This document shows positions 23,875 to 32,019 of a stretch of DNA of 64,000 nucleotides, piece by piece (the first letter of the stretch is position 1; each line of letters opens with the position of its first letter). The stretch covers positions 47,963 through 111,962 of the forward strand of contig NZ_KB907627.1 of the NCBI RefSeq assembly GCF_000382145.1, in the 5' to 3' direction. The position numbers were made by a program, and so were the translations under genes. The notes beneath the pieces are model-generated. The model saw nothing but the letters and a program-made list of their open reading frames with translations. It made no database searches and was not told the DNA's origin. The DNA comes from Psychrobacter lutiphocae DSM 21542. Lineage in GTDB: Bacteria > Pseudomonadota > Gammaproteobacteria > Pseudomonadales > Moraxellaceae.

Positions 23875-24399
23875 ATGTCCAATAACGGTATAAAAATTCA
23901 CAAAATTACCCAAGGCGTGGTGTATCTAGATGGTAAAACCATGCTGGGTAAGTGCGAGAGCGTGGACTTGCCTGAGCTGAAGTTTTTGTTTGATGAGTTT
24001 AAAGCTTTGGGCATGGTCGGTAAGCTTGAGCTACCCACCAATGGCATTGACAAAGTCGAAGGCAAGATCAAGATGAACAGCCTATATCCTGATGTTGCTC
24101 GTAAGCTGACCCCATTTGACTATCGTCAAATTCAGGTGCGCTCAAGTGTCAGTGTGCATAACTCACAGGGGCGTGAAAGTGAGTTGCCTCTGGTTACGTT
24201 TTTAACCGTTGCTGTGAAGAATATGCCACTGGGTAAGCTGGGGGATCATAAGAATGTAGACTTTGAATATGATTTTGCCTGCACCTATGTGAAGCAGGTC
24301 TTTGATGGTCGTGATGTGGTTGAGTATGATGCCCTTGCCAATATCTTTAAGATCGGTGGTGAGGATATGTTAGCCGACTATCGCAGTAATGTGATGTAA
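23875..24399 (+). CDS. Tail tube protein
   Basis: 174 aa. P2 FII/Mu M-like inner tube protein with YLDGKTMLGKCESVDLPELK near 18 and a C-terminal AVKNMPLGKLGDHKNVDFEY. It is encoded directly after the sheath as in all such phages. The conserved 22-bp motif begins at its stop codon. Confidence 0.9.
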   Translation: MSNNGIKIHKITQGVVYLDGKTMLGKCESVDLPELKFLFDEFKALGMVGKLELPTNGIDKVEGKIKMNSLYPDVARKLTPFDYRQIQVRSSVSVHNSQGRESELPLVTFLTVAVKNMPLGKLGDHKNVDFEYDFACTYVKQVFDGRDVVEYDALANIFKIGGEDMLADYRSNVM

Positions 24400-24419
24400 G
24401 CATTAAACTGCCATAAAAT
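24398..24419 (+). promoter_or_regulatory. Conserved 22-bp phage motif, copy 3 (before tail chaperone/tape measure)
   Basis: AAGCATTAAACTGCCATAAA plus AT, three mismatches to the copy before the lysis genes. It overlaps the stop of the tube gene and is followed by a hairpin. Confidence 0.6.
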
Positions 24420-24446
24420 ATAGATACTAACCCGCCCGTTATCCTA

Positions 24447-24477
24447 CCCTTAATGCAAATGCATTGAGGGTTTTTTT
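24447..24477 (+). terminator. Hairpin with T-run between tube and tail chaperone
   Basis: Ten-bp stem CCCTTAATGC / GCATTGAGGG with loop AAAT, then seven T ending at the ATG 24478. The GAGGG of the 3' arm would be the ribosome-binding site for that ATG, the same design as at 8569-8604. Confidence 0.8.
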
Positions 24478-24531
24478 ATGCCCTATATATATTCCATAGT
24501 GAAATTAGATTACACATTTAAGGATGCTGAT

Positions 24532-24822
24532 ATGAGTAAAGATACCAAAAAAGAAGCGGTAGCAAACCAACCAATTAAATTACAACATCCGTTTGCAACT
24601 GATGCAGGCGTGCCTGTTGAGCAGGTGACAGTAAAAGGTATTACCGTCCGCCAGATGAAACAGGCACAGCGACGTGGCGGTAGTGATGAAGCGGAAGTCG
24701 AAACTGCCATGGTAGCAGTCGCTTGTGACTTGGTCGTGGAAGACTTGGAAAATATGCAGATGGTGGACTATGTCGCGGTGCGTGAGCGATTTCAACAGCT
24801 TAACTTCAATCGTACCGAGTAG
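24532..24822 (+). CDS. Tail assembly chaperone (gp41/gpE-like)
   Basis: 96 aa from the ATG at 24532 (AAGGA upstream); an ATG at 24478 is possible. The pattern EVAVKGITVRQMKQAQ-like (here QVTVKGITVRQMKQAQRRGG) followed by an acidic helical end matches the short product of the tail assembly chaperone pair that binds the tape measure protein. A second frame with GpE-like sequence overlaps the 3' end, so a longer frameshifted product is likely. Confidence 0.75.
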   Translation: MSKDTKKEAVANQPIKLQHPFATDAGVPVEQVTVKGITVRQMKQAQRRGGSDEAEVETAMVAVACDLVVEDLENMQMVDYVAVRERFQQLNFNRTE

Positions 24823-24964
24823 CCACTGGCAAAGCATCCAAGGCTTATTAGCTAAGTGGTTTCATATTCAGCCGAGCGAGATTGATGCGATGACCATTGA
24901 TGATCTACTGGGATGGGTGGATGAGGCGAATAGGCAAATTGATGCGCAAAATAAAAGTGGTTAA
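24725..24964 (+). CDS. Frameshift extension of the tail chaperone (GpE-like)
   Basis: This frame is +1 (equivalently -2) to the chaperone frame. Only its later part (about 24790-24964, LLAKWFHIQPSEIDAMTIDD then LLGWVDEANRQIDAQ) looks like protein; it matches the GpE-type extension. The first part is out-of-frame chaperone sequence. It has no good start of its own, so ribosomal frameshifting near the 24822 stop is the likely route. Mu is reported to use a -2 shift here. Confidence 0.6.
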   Translation: MTWSWKTWKICRWWTMSRCVSDFNSLTSIVPSSHWQSIQGLLAKWFHIQPSEIDAMTIDDLLGWVDEANRQIDAQNKSG

Positions 24965-25218
24965 TGGTTAAGTGATTGTTGGTCTTTAAGGAGTATGTTT
25001 ATACCAGCAATCATAAAAATGGGCAGAATAAGTAAAACACCACTGACTGGTGTAGAAATTAAGCTGAAAAATAAAGCACTGAAAAAACCAAACCCATCTT
25101 GGTAAACCCAAAAAAAGACGTTTACTACATAAAAAATAAACATGGTTGTCTTGATGTATTCAAGCAACCACTCAGCAAGCTGACCAATAAATTTAAAGAG
25201 TGTAATTAGACTTGTCAT
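24961..25218 (-). CDS. Small membrane protein, accessory gene
   Basis: 85 aa from the ATG at 25218; an upstream TTG at 25293 would add 25 residues but lies in the tape-measure relic. There are two hydrophobic stretches (TTMFIFYVVNVFFWVYQ and VLLILPIFMIAGINILL), so it is an inner membrane protein. It is on the opposite strand to the late genes, between chaperone and tape measure, the mark of an acquired lysogen-expressed gene. Superinfection exclusion is a common job for such proteins but nothing here proves it. Confidence 0.5.
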   Translation of the reverse strand: MTSLITLFKFIGQLAEWLLEYIKTTMFIFYVVNVFFWVYQDGFGFFSALFFSLISTPVSGVLLILPIFMIAGINILLKDQQSLNH

Positions 25219-25287
25219 TTCATTGCCATGTTTATTCAATTTCTTCACTAATAAATTAAACCCTGTTGTAATAAAGGTGGGTAGATA

Positions 25288-25344
25288 ATGCAAAACTTAA
25301 CGCTTGGTTTGGTTATTGGTGCGACAGTATCAGGCGCACTTTAG
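25288..25344 (+). pseudogene. Relic of a second tape-measure 5' end
   Basis: An ATG with GGTGGG upstream reads MQNLTLGLVIGATVSGAL and stop. This aligns with the start of the intact tape measure gene, which has NLVLSLSIGALVSGTF. It is therefore the beginning of a different tape-measure allele, cut off after 18 codons. Confidence 0.7.
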
Positions 25345-25358
25345 AAGCACTGATTAAG

Positions 25359-25565
25359 TCAGGCAAACCGTGCAAATAATAAACAGATAAACTTCATAGC
25401 AATGTTAACTGGTATGGCAATAAAAAAACTTGCAACCAAACAAAGCAGCAAGTGAAAGTCAGTGAGCATCACCATGCCAAGTACAGACACCACCCAACTG
25501 GTATAAACAAAGCTATCTGTATCAAAAGCAAGCTCTTTTAGGTAGTTAATAGTTTGTTGGTTCAT
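25359..25565 (-). CDS. Small membrane protein, accessory gene
   Basis: 68 aa with AGAGG before the ATG. It contains two hydrophobic stretches (VVSVLGMVMLTDFHLLLCLV and ASFFIAIPVNIAMKFICLLF). It is co-oriented with the membrane protein gene at 24961-25218 and probably forms a pair with it. No family recognised. The pair is bounded by tape-measure sequence on both sides. Confidence 0.55.
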   Translation of the reverse strand: MNQQTINYLKELAFDTDSFVYTSWVVSVLGMVMLTDFHLLLCLVASFFIAIPVNIAMKFICLLFARFA

Positions 25566-25612
25566 AATATTGCCTCTGTTTATTGATTTTATATTAAAAG
25601 ATTGGATTGATT

Positions 25613-28081
25613 ATGGCAAGTAATTTGGTGTTGAGTTTAAGTATTGGGGCTTTGGTATCAGGAACTTTTAGTACAGCGATGGCTAACACCTCGAATACCA
25701 TTAAAAAGCTTGATGTCCAAACTAATCAGCTAAGCGCTAAGCAGCAGCGGCTGGGCAGTGCTCTATCAACTGGTATGAGTCGCCCTCATGCCAGTATGTC
25801 CAAACTACACAATCAGTATTTAAAGATTGGTCGTGTTATTGAAAGTAATCGCAACGCTCAAGAACGACTCAACGCCAGTATTGCAAAGGCAGAACGACTA
25901 AAGACTGGGCGTGCTGACTTACGTAGCTCAGCGATGGAAACAATCGGGACAGGTGCAGCTTTTGCCGCTCCGTTTATTGCCTCAGCAAAAGCAGCTATAA
26001 ACTTTGAAAGTGCAATGGCTGAGGTGAATAAGACGGTTGATTTTAGTGCTGGTAATAGTATTGGTAAGCTTGGTGATGAGCTAAAGCAGCTCTCGCTACA
26101 AATACCTCTGACTGCTAATGAGCTGGCATCTATTGCAGCATCTGGCGGACAGCTTGGCGTTGCAGATACTGAGCTTATTGGTTTTACTGAAACAATTGCT
26201 AAGATGGGTGTGGCTTTTGATATGTCAGCTGGTGAAGCTGGCGATAGTATGGCTAAGCTTGCAAATGTCTATAAAATCCCTATCGCTCAGATGAGTGAGG
26301 TTGGTGATGCAATCAATGAGCTGTCAAACTCAAGTCCTGCTAAAGCAAATGAGATTGTCAATACACTGGGTCGTGTAGGCGGTTTGGCGCAACAGTTTGG
26401 CTTGACCGTGAATGAAGCCACAGCATTATCTGGTGCATTTATTGCACTAGGCAAGTCACCAGAGGTTGCTGCGACTGCTATCAATGGCATGATAACCACG
26501 CTAAGTACGCTTGACCCCACTAATAAAAAGCAAGCTGGAGTATTTAAGCAAATGGGCTTAGATATGACTGAGTTTCAAAACTTGGTCAAGACCGATGGTC
26601 AGGCAGCGATAAACACTCTGCTACAACATATCGAAAAAATACCTGAAGCTGATCGTATTGGTGCATTAACTGGGTTGTTTGGACGTGAATATGCCGATGA
26701 CATTGCAGCGTTAAGCGGTGGCATAGATACATACACAGCACAGTTACAGACGTTACAAGCTGTTGATGAACAGGGTAATCCTCAATATATAGGCTCAATG
26801 GCAAAGGAGTTTGCCAGTATAAGCGGTACAACTGAAAATAAGTTTGCGCTTTTTAAAAACAATCTAACTGTATTGGCTATAACTATTGGTGATGCGTTAT
26901 TACCAGCGATTAATGAGGCTTTATTGGCAGTAGCGCCTTTTATCCAAAAATTTACTGAGCTTGCTAAAAACAACCCCCAAGTCATTAAATCTATTGCTTT
27001 GCTAGTAGGCGGACTATTTGCAGGTAAATTGGGGTTTATTGGTGCTCGTTATGGTATCAACCTGTTTTTTACAGCGTTAAATAGTCTTGCCATGCCTATC
27101 AATTTAATTACAGGTAAATGGTCATTATTACGTGGCATGACTGCACTAGGATTAAAACCTAAGGGACTTGTAAGTTTTATAGGCAGTATGCGTCGACTTA
27201 GCAGAGTGATAATAACGGTAAGCCGTATTATTGGTGGTGCAGGGCTTCGTGGGCTATTAAGGCTAGGAAGCGGACTGCTTAGACTGGGGCGTATTGTACG
27301 AGTAGTTGGTATGATGTTTATGAGCAACCCGATACTTATTGCAGTTGCTTTGATCGCTGGTGCCGCTTTCTTAATCTACAAAAATTGGGATCGGGTTGGA
27401 CCTTATTTTTCAAAGCTGTGGAATAGCCTAAAAACCTTTGCAAAAAGCGGTGTGGGTAATATCTTGCGCACCATTGCTAGCTTTACGCCACTAGGCTTAT
27501 TTATTCGAGCGTGGACAGCGGTGTTTGGCTATTTTAGTGGATTGACAACTAAGTTTCGGCAGTATGGTATTAACATCATTCAAGGCTTGATTGGTGGTAT
27601 CACAGCCAAGTTTGGTGCATTAAAAGCCAAAATGAGCGAGATGGCCAGTAGTGTTGCAGGGGTATTTTCAGGTAAGTTAGAGATTAACTCACCCTCGAAG
27701 TTATTTACTCGTATTGCCCACAGCATCCCTGAAGGTATTGGATTGGGGGTAACTAATAAAGCTGGCATAGCTTTAGGAGCCATCCGTAACCTATCAAAGC
27801 GCATCGGTGGTAGTGAGATTGAAAGTCCTAAAGTCACTGAAATGGACAACCGCCTAGCTCAAACCGAATATTCAAACAAAGTCTTAGGCAACAGAAGTCT
27901 AAGCGGTGGCGGTATGAGTGCAGGCTCTATCCAGTTTAGTCCTACTATTAACGTGCAGGTCTCTGCTGATAACAACAATGTGTCAGCACAAGTACAAACA
28001 GGTCTATCCGCTAGCTATGCCCAATTTGAACGTATGCTGGCACAAGTGGAAGCCAATAGACAACGGAGAGCATTTGCATGA
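25613..28081 (+). CDS. Tail tape measure protein
   Basis: 822 aa from the ATG at 25613. It sets tail length. The core (about 120-420) is the TP901-type tape-measure domain (MAEVNKTVDFSAGNSIGKLG, ELASIAASGGQLGVADTELI, GLTVNEATALSGAFIALGKS). It is followed by hydrophobic segments (FMSNPILIAVALIAGAAFLI near 570) and a C-terminal SPSKLFTRIAHSIPEGIGLG. The stop overlaps the next start (ATGA). The N-terminus differs from the nearby relic allele. Confidence 0.93.
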   Translation: MASNLVLSLSIGALVSGTFSTAMANTSNTIKKLDVQTNQLSAKQQRLGSALSTGMSRPHASMSKLHNQYLKIGRVIESNRNAQERLNASIAKAERLKTGRADLRSSAMETIGTGAAFAAPFIASAKAAINFESAMAEVNKTVDFSAGNSIGKLGDELKQLSLQIPLTANELASIAASGGQLGVADTELIGFTETIAKMGVAFDMSAGEAGDSMAKLANVYKIPIAQMSEVGDAINELSNSSPAKANEIVNTLGRVGGLAQQFGLTVNEATALSGAFIALGKSPEVAATAINGMITTLSTLDPTNKKQAGVFKQMGLDMTEFQNLVKTDGQAAINTLLQHIEKIPEADRIGALTGLFGREYADDIAALSGGIDTYTAQLQTLQAVDEQGNPQYIGSMAKEFASISGTTENKFALFKNNLTVLAITIGDALLPAINEALLAVAPFIQKFTELAKNNPQVIKSIALLVGGLFAGKLGFIGARYGINLFFTALNSLAMPINLITGKWSLLRGMTALGLKPKGLVSFIGSMRRLSRVIITVSRIIGGAGLRGLLRLGSGLLRLGRIVRVVGMMFMSNPILIAVALIAGAAFLIYKNWDRVGPYFSKLWNSLKTFAKSGVGNILRTIASFTPLGLFIRAWTAVFGYFSGLTTKFRQYGINIIQGLIGGITAKFGALKAKMSEMASSVAGVFSGKLEINSPSKLFTRIAHSIPEGIGLGVTNKAGIALGAIRNLSKRIGGSEIESPKVTEMDNRLAQTEYSNKVLGNRSLSGGGMSAGSIQFSPTINVQVSADNNNVSAQVQTGLSASYAQFERMLAQVEANRQRRAFA

Positions 28082-28860
28082 TAACTCATCTAGGTGATAT
28101 CAATCTTGGCGACGTGCGAGCGACACAGGGTGCTACGCTAAGAGTTGGTTATGACTTCGCCACTCATGAGCGCCCATTGGGTAAAGCTACCAAGCAGCGA
28201 TTAGGTGGCACCTTGGATGAATGGCGGTTGAACTTTAAGCTTAGCCATCAGTTTTGTGAGCCACAACAGGTGCTCAACAGGATTAAAATGCTGTGTGAAA
28301 AAGGTGAGCCTGCGCCCTTGGTATTTGATTATATTGATTATCAAGGCTGGGTAACTCTTGATAGCGTTGATGTAACCTATCAAGACGTTGCCCCCAATGG
28401 CAAACCTTTAATTATTACAGGATCACTGACATTGACCGAGTTTGTTGGTGATACACAGTCAGCACCGACCGCACCAGCAGTACGTGAGCAAGGACAATCT
28501 ATCGCCAACCCATCACCTGTACAAACTGCAATTACAGATGATGTCAATACGTTATTGCCGCATCGACAGCCTATGCAGCACTTACAACAAGCATTAATCG
28601 CACAGCATAAAGCTAAGCGCTTGGTACGTGATATAAAGGACATTAAAGATGGCGATACTGAGGCAATAGCAGGTGTTATTAATGATGCTGTTAATACAGT
28701 AAATGATTACTTTGACAGCGATGACTGGAGCGGTCCTCATGTGTCAACATTGCCTGACTTTAGCCTAAAAGACCCTGAGCCACTTGCTAGTCACCTTAAT
28801 ACAACCAACCCATTTTTTACCACGCTTGCTCGTAACACAGTGACACGGTGGTTAGCATGA
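28078..28860 (+). CDS. Tail protein gpU-like
   Basis: 260 aa. The N-terminal 125 residues (GATLRVGYDFATHERPLGKA, LDEWRLNFKLSHQFCEPQQV, PLIITGSLTLTEF) are P2 gpU/phage tail protein-like, a tail completion protein. The remainder is a longer, less conserved helical extension. The order tape measure, gpU, gpX, gpD is that of P2-type tails. Both ends overlap neighbours by 4 bases. Confidence 0.82.
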   Translation: MITHLGDINLGDVRATQGATLRVGYDFATHERPLGKATKQRLGGTLDEWRLNFKLSHQFCEPQQVLNRIKMLCEKGEPAPLVFDYIDYQGWVTLDSVDVTYQDVAPNGKPLIITGSLTLTEFVGDTQSAPTAPAVREQGQSIANPSPVQTAITDDVNTLLPHRQPMQHLQQALIAQHKAKRLVRDIKDIKDGDTEAIAGVINDAVNTVNDYFDSDDWSGPHVSTLPDFSLKDPEPLASHLNTTNPFFTTLARNTVTRWLA

Positions 28861-29123
28861 ATACAGTATCAAATCATGGTTATTTACAACACATTGCAAG
28901 TGCAGGTGATCGCTGGGATAGCTTGAGTTATCAGTATTATGGTGATGCGACAGCTTATGAACAAATTATCATTGCAAATAAGCACTTACCAATCACAGCA
29001 ACATTAATAGCAGGTCAAATTGTCTTTATACCCATTATCCAAAAGCCAGCACCAGCAGTGCAGATACCAGCATGGCTGAAAGCAGACAATGATGAGCTAA
29101 TAGATGAGGTGCCAAGTGATTAA
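28857..29123 (+). CDS. Tail protein X, LysM-like
   Basis: 88 aa from the ATG at 28857, overlapping the preceding stop. It has YLQHIASAGDRWDSLSYQYY and ATLIAGQIVFIPII, the short LysM-like P2 gpX fold that binds peptidoglycan or stabilises the hub. The C-terminus is Pro/Ala-rich. The gpD gene start overlaps its stop. Confidence 0.87.
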   Translation: MNTVSNHGYLQHIASAGDRWDSLSYQYYGDATAYEQIIIANKHLPITATLIAGQIVFIPIIQKPAPAVQIPAWLKADNDELIDEVPSD

Positions 29124-29931
29124 AACACCTGCATTTACACTTCTTTATGACAATAAGAATGCCACTATCGACATTGCAGAGTATATGACTGATGCCAGAT
29201 ATACAGATCATCTTACAGGTACAGCAGATGAGTTGGATATCACCTTATCCGATCCAAAGCGTAGATGGATGGATATATGGTATCCAAATAAAGGCGCTAC
29301 CCTTAAATTTAGTATTGGTTATGAAGGTGGCGATATGCTCGATTGTGGTACGTTTGAGATTGACGAAATTACCGTTAACGATAGCCCAAATACCGTGCAG
29401 ATTAGGGCATTGTCGGCTGGCGTTAATACGCCTCTGCGTACCAAGCAATATCGGGCATTTGATGATCAAACATTAGATCAGGTCATTAAGAAGGTTGCTG
29501 ATGATTTAGGCTTTAGTATTGAAGGGAAAATTGAGCCATTACCCATCGAGCGGATTACTCAGCAAGAAACGGACTTAGCTTTTATTAAACGTCTTGCTGA
29601 AGACTATGGCTATATTGTCAAAATAAGGAATAAGCGTTTGATATTTAGCCATGCTGAAACATTAAAGATGGCAAGCTCAGTGACGACAATAGATAGAACT
29701 GATGTTATGCGAGGCTGGAACATGCGGGAGCAAATACGGGATGTGCCAAAAGAAACAAATGTCACCAAGCACAATCCAAAACGCAAAAATACAGTTAAAG
29801 GCTCTGCTAAACATAAAACCAAAACCATCCGTAAGTCATCAAATACAAAAACTAAGACCAAAACTAAATCAAAAGCTAAACCAAAATTAGTGGTTTATGA
29901 CATCCAAGACGGTAAGCTAACCAAAAGTTAA
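29116..29931 (+). CDS. gpD-like baseplate hub protein, N-terminal part of a split gene
   Basis: 271 aa, probably from the GTG at 29116 (AGGTG upstream). It matches the front of P2 gpD/late control D proteins (YTDHLTGTADELDITLSDPK, TKQYRAFDDQTLDQVIKKVA, TDLAFIKRLAEDYGYIVKIR). The C-terminus is Lys-rich (about 225-262). A normal gpD continues about 90 residues further. That part is encoded in the same frame after two stop codons, as a separate ORF with its own ribosome-binding site. Confidence 0.82.
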   Translation: MIKTPAFTLLYDNKNATIDIAEYMTDARYTDHLTGTADELDITLSDPKRRWMDIWYPNKGATLKFSIGYEGGDMLDCGTFEIDEITVNDSPNTVQIRALSAGVNTPLRTKQYRAFDDQTLDQVIKKVADDLGFSIEGKIEPLPIERITQQETDLAFIKRLAEDYGYIVKIRNKRLIFSHAETLKMASSVTTIDRTDVMRGWNMREQIRDVPKETNVTKHNPKRKNTVKGSAKHKTKTIRKSSNTKTKTKTKSKAKPKLVVYDIQDGKLTKS

Positions 29932-29940
29932 AGGTAATAT

Positions 29941-30231
29941 ATGGCAACTCATAGTAGTGATAAGCGTAATAGTAGAGCCAATGCCTCAACACCAGAGGTA
30001 GCAAGTGCTAAAGCCAAAGCTCGACAATCGCAAGCGGATGATAAGCAAGCAGAAGGACGCTTTAACATAACAGGCGATACAAGACTAACCGCAGGCAGTA
30101 GCTTTAATCTCACTGGCTTTGGACGCTTTGATGGTAAGTGGCAAATACAACAAGCGACACATAGCATTAGCCGCAGCTCAGGCTACACCACTGAAGTGCA
30201 GTTCCAAAAGGTAGCTAAAAAGGAAAGCTAA
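29941..30231 (+). CDS. gpD-like hub protein, C-terminal part of a split gene
   Basis: 96 aa, same frame as the preceding ORF after TAA AGG TAA TAT. AAAGG precedes the ATG. Residues 40-90 (RFNITGDTRLTAGSSFNLTG, FGRFDGKWQIQQATHSISRS) are the conserved end of gpD. Together the two pieces make a full gpD, so the baseplate hub may assemble from two chains. Its stop overlaps the gpV start (TAATG). Confidence 0.8.
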   Translation: MATHSSDKRNSRANASTPEVASAKAKARQSQADDKQAEGRFNITGDTRLTAGSSFNLTGFGRFDGKWQIQQATHSISRSSGYTTEVQFQKVAKKES

Positions 30232-30752
30232 TGACACAAGTTGTATATGGATTGGTAGAAAATATCGAATACGCCCCTCTACGCATTCAAGCCACACTAC
30301 CTGATATGGACGGTATGCTCTCACCTTGGGCGTTGGTGTTATGTAGCCGTAGCCAAACTGCCAAGAGCTATGATCCACCTGTAAAAGGTGAACAGGTTGC
30401 TATTTTGATGTATGACGATGGCGAATCAGCACTGTGTTTAGGTTCAGTGATGAGTGATGTGGATAACAGCCCTGCTGACGGTCACCAGTATACAAAGGTA
30501 TTTGATGACGGCACACGTATTGATTATGACCCAAATACCAGCGTGCTCTCTATTAATGCGGTTGGTGCTATCAACGTAGTTTGTGCTGGTGATGTGACTG
30601 TCACTGCTAATCATGCAGCCATTAATAATGATGTCACTATCAACGGCAAAGCAACTATCACAGATGATGCGGTAATTGGTGGTATATCGTTTATTAATCA
30701 CAAACATGGTGGTGTCAGATCGGGTGGATCTAAAACTCAGCCACCAAGTTAA
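30231..30752 (+). CDS. Baseplate assembly protein V (tail spike)
   Basis: 173 aa. gpV-like: an N-terminal OB-fold region (YGLVENIEYAPLRIQATLPD, DPPVKGEQVAILMYDDGESA) and a C-terminal beta-helix stem (INVVCAGDVTVTANHAAINN, DVTINGKATITDDAVIGGIS) ending in NHKHGGVRSGG. It forms the membrane-piercing spike. It comes directly after gpD, as expected. Confidence 0.9.
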   Translation: MTQVVYGLVENIEYAPLRIQATLPDMDGMLSPWALVLCSRSQTAKSYDPPVKGEQVAILMYDDGESALCLGSVMSDVDNSPADGHQYTKVFDDGTRIDYDPNTSVLSINAVGAINVVCAGDVTVTANHAAINNDVTINGKATITDDAVIGGISFINHKHGGVRSGGSKTQPPS

Positions 30753-30772
30753 CCCTTAAACCAGCATAAAAT
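30751..30772 (+). promoter_or_regulatory. Conserved 22-bp phage motif, copy 4 (before baseplate W)
   Basis: AACCCTTAAACCAGCATAAA plus AT, two mismatches to the copy at 8526. It overlaps the end of gpV and lies 51 bp before the gpW gene. No hairpin follows this copy. Confidence 0.65.
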
Positions 30773-30822
30773 TAGCGTAACAAACAACCCCTTACTATAC
30801 AGCTTAAAGATAACTAATAACT

Positions 30823-31191
30823 ATGACAAATAAAATCAGTAATAGCCTACATTGGCAGTCCAGCCTTGATAATGACGGTATCGTCGAAGGCTTTGCCGAT
30901 GTCGAACAAGCCATCCGTATTATCTTGTCGACACCCAAGGGCAACGTCCCACATCGCCCAGAGTTTGGCTGTGACATCTTGCCTTTAATAGATGGCAACT
31001 TTAAAGACGTTGCACCACTATTTATAGCACGAGCCACAGACGCCATCCTAACCCATGAGCCAAGAGTACAGTCGCTGACCATTACCGCCAGACAATATGG
31101 TAAGCAACAAGGCTTTGCAGGTAGCGTGTTCAACATCAAATGGACACCGATAGATAGTCTAGTACCACAAAACATGACATATAGAGTTTAA
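30823..31191 (+). CDS. Baseplate protein W (gp25-like)
   Basis: 122 aa. The GPW/gp25 pattern is present: VEQAIRIILSTPKGNVPHRP followed by EFGCDILPLIDGNF. It is a baseplate wedge protein of contractile tails. It is packed with gpJ (3-bp gap). Confidence 0.92.
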   Translation: MTNKISNSLHWQSSLDNDGIVEGFADVEQAIRIILSTPKGNVPHRPEFGCDILPLIDGNFKDVAPLFIARATDAILTHEPRVQSLTITARQYGKQQGFAGSVFNIKWTPIDSLVPQNMTYRV

Positions 31192-31194
31192 AAC

Positions 31195-32019
31195 ATGGAC
31201 ATCAGTCAATTACCCGAACCAAGCTTTATAGAGCGTGATGCTAATAAGATTACAGATGCTCTTATTGCTAAATACGAAGAGCTAAGTGGCAAACCACTGT
31301 ATCCAGCCCAAGCGGATCGGCTTATGGTAGATGTGATTGCTTATCGTGAAATGATGATACGTACTGCAATCAATGAAGCGGCAAAACAAAACCTTATTGC
31401 TTTTGCAGATGGCGTAATGCTTGACTACTTAGGTGATTTTTTTGGTGTTGTACGCTTAGATGGCGAAACAGACGATCAGCTACGTACTCGCATCCGTCTA
31501 GCACCAGAAAGTTATGCCACTACTGGCAGTCGTCAAGCCTATATCTATCACACACTTAGTACCAGTGCAGAAATCATTGATGCTGAAGCCATACGAGGTG
31601 AAGAAGGTAATGTTTATATCCATATTTTAACTGAGACTGGCGTTGTCAGTGATGAGCTAAAGCAGGCAGTGCTTAATAACACCAGCGATGAAAAGAAACG
31701 GCCGTTATCGGATAGAGTGCATGTGCTAAATGGAGAGAAGTATCAATTTAACTTAAATGTTAAAGTCTATCCATTAAGTCAAGCTAACCCACACTCCGTA
31801 CTACAAAGCGTTAAAGACAAAGCGCAAGCCTATATTGATAACTTACAAAAAAAACTAGGGCAAGACGTAGTGCCTAGTCAGATTATTGATGTATTAAGTA
31901 GTAGTGATATATGGCAAGTTGAAGTCATAGCACCGTCTCAACCCCTTATTGTCAAACCGCATCAATGGGCAAAATGCACAGGTATTAACATAACACTTGG
32001 AGACACGCAAGATGGCTGA
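31195..32019 (+). CDS. Baseplate protein J
   Basis: 274 aa. It has P2 gpJ/Mu gp47 features: PLYPAQADRLMVDVIAYREM, VMLDYLGDFFGVVRLDGETD and DDQLRTRIRLAPESYATTGS. It is the main wedge protein of the baseplate. It overlaps the gpI gene by 8 bases. Confidence 0.92.
   Translation: MDISQLPEPSFIERDANKITDALIAKYEELSGKPLYPAQADRLMVDVIAYREMMIRTAINEAAKQNLIAFADGVMLDYLGDFFGVVRLDGETDDQLRTRIRLAPESYATTGSRQAYIYHTLSTSAEIIDAEAIRGEEGNVYIHILTETGVVSDELKQAVLNNTSDEKKRPLSDRVHVLNGEKYQFNLNVKVYPLSQANPHSVLQSVKDKAQAYIDNLQKKLGQDVVPSQIIDVLSSSDIWQVEVIAPSQPLIVKPHQWAKCTGINITLGDTQDG

Noticed and set aside
25288..25344. Independent small gene
   Set aside because: 18 codons aligning with the tape-measure N-terminus; better read as a relic.
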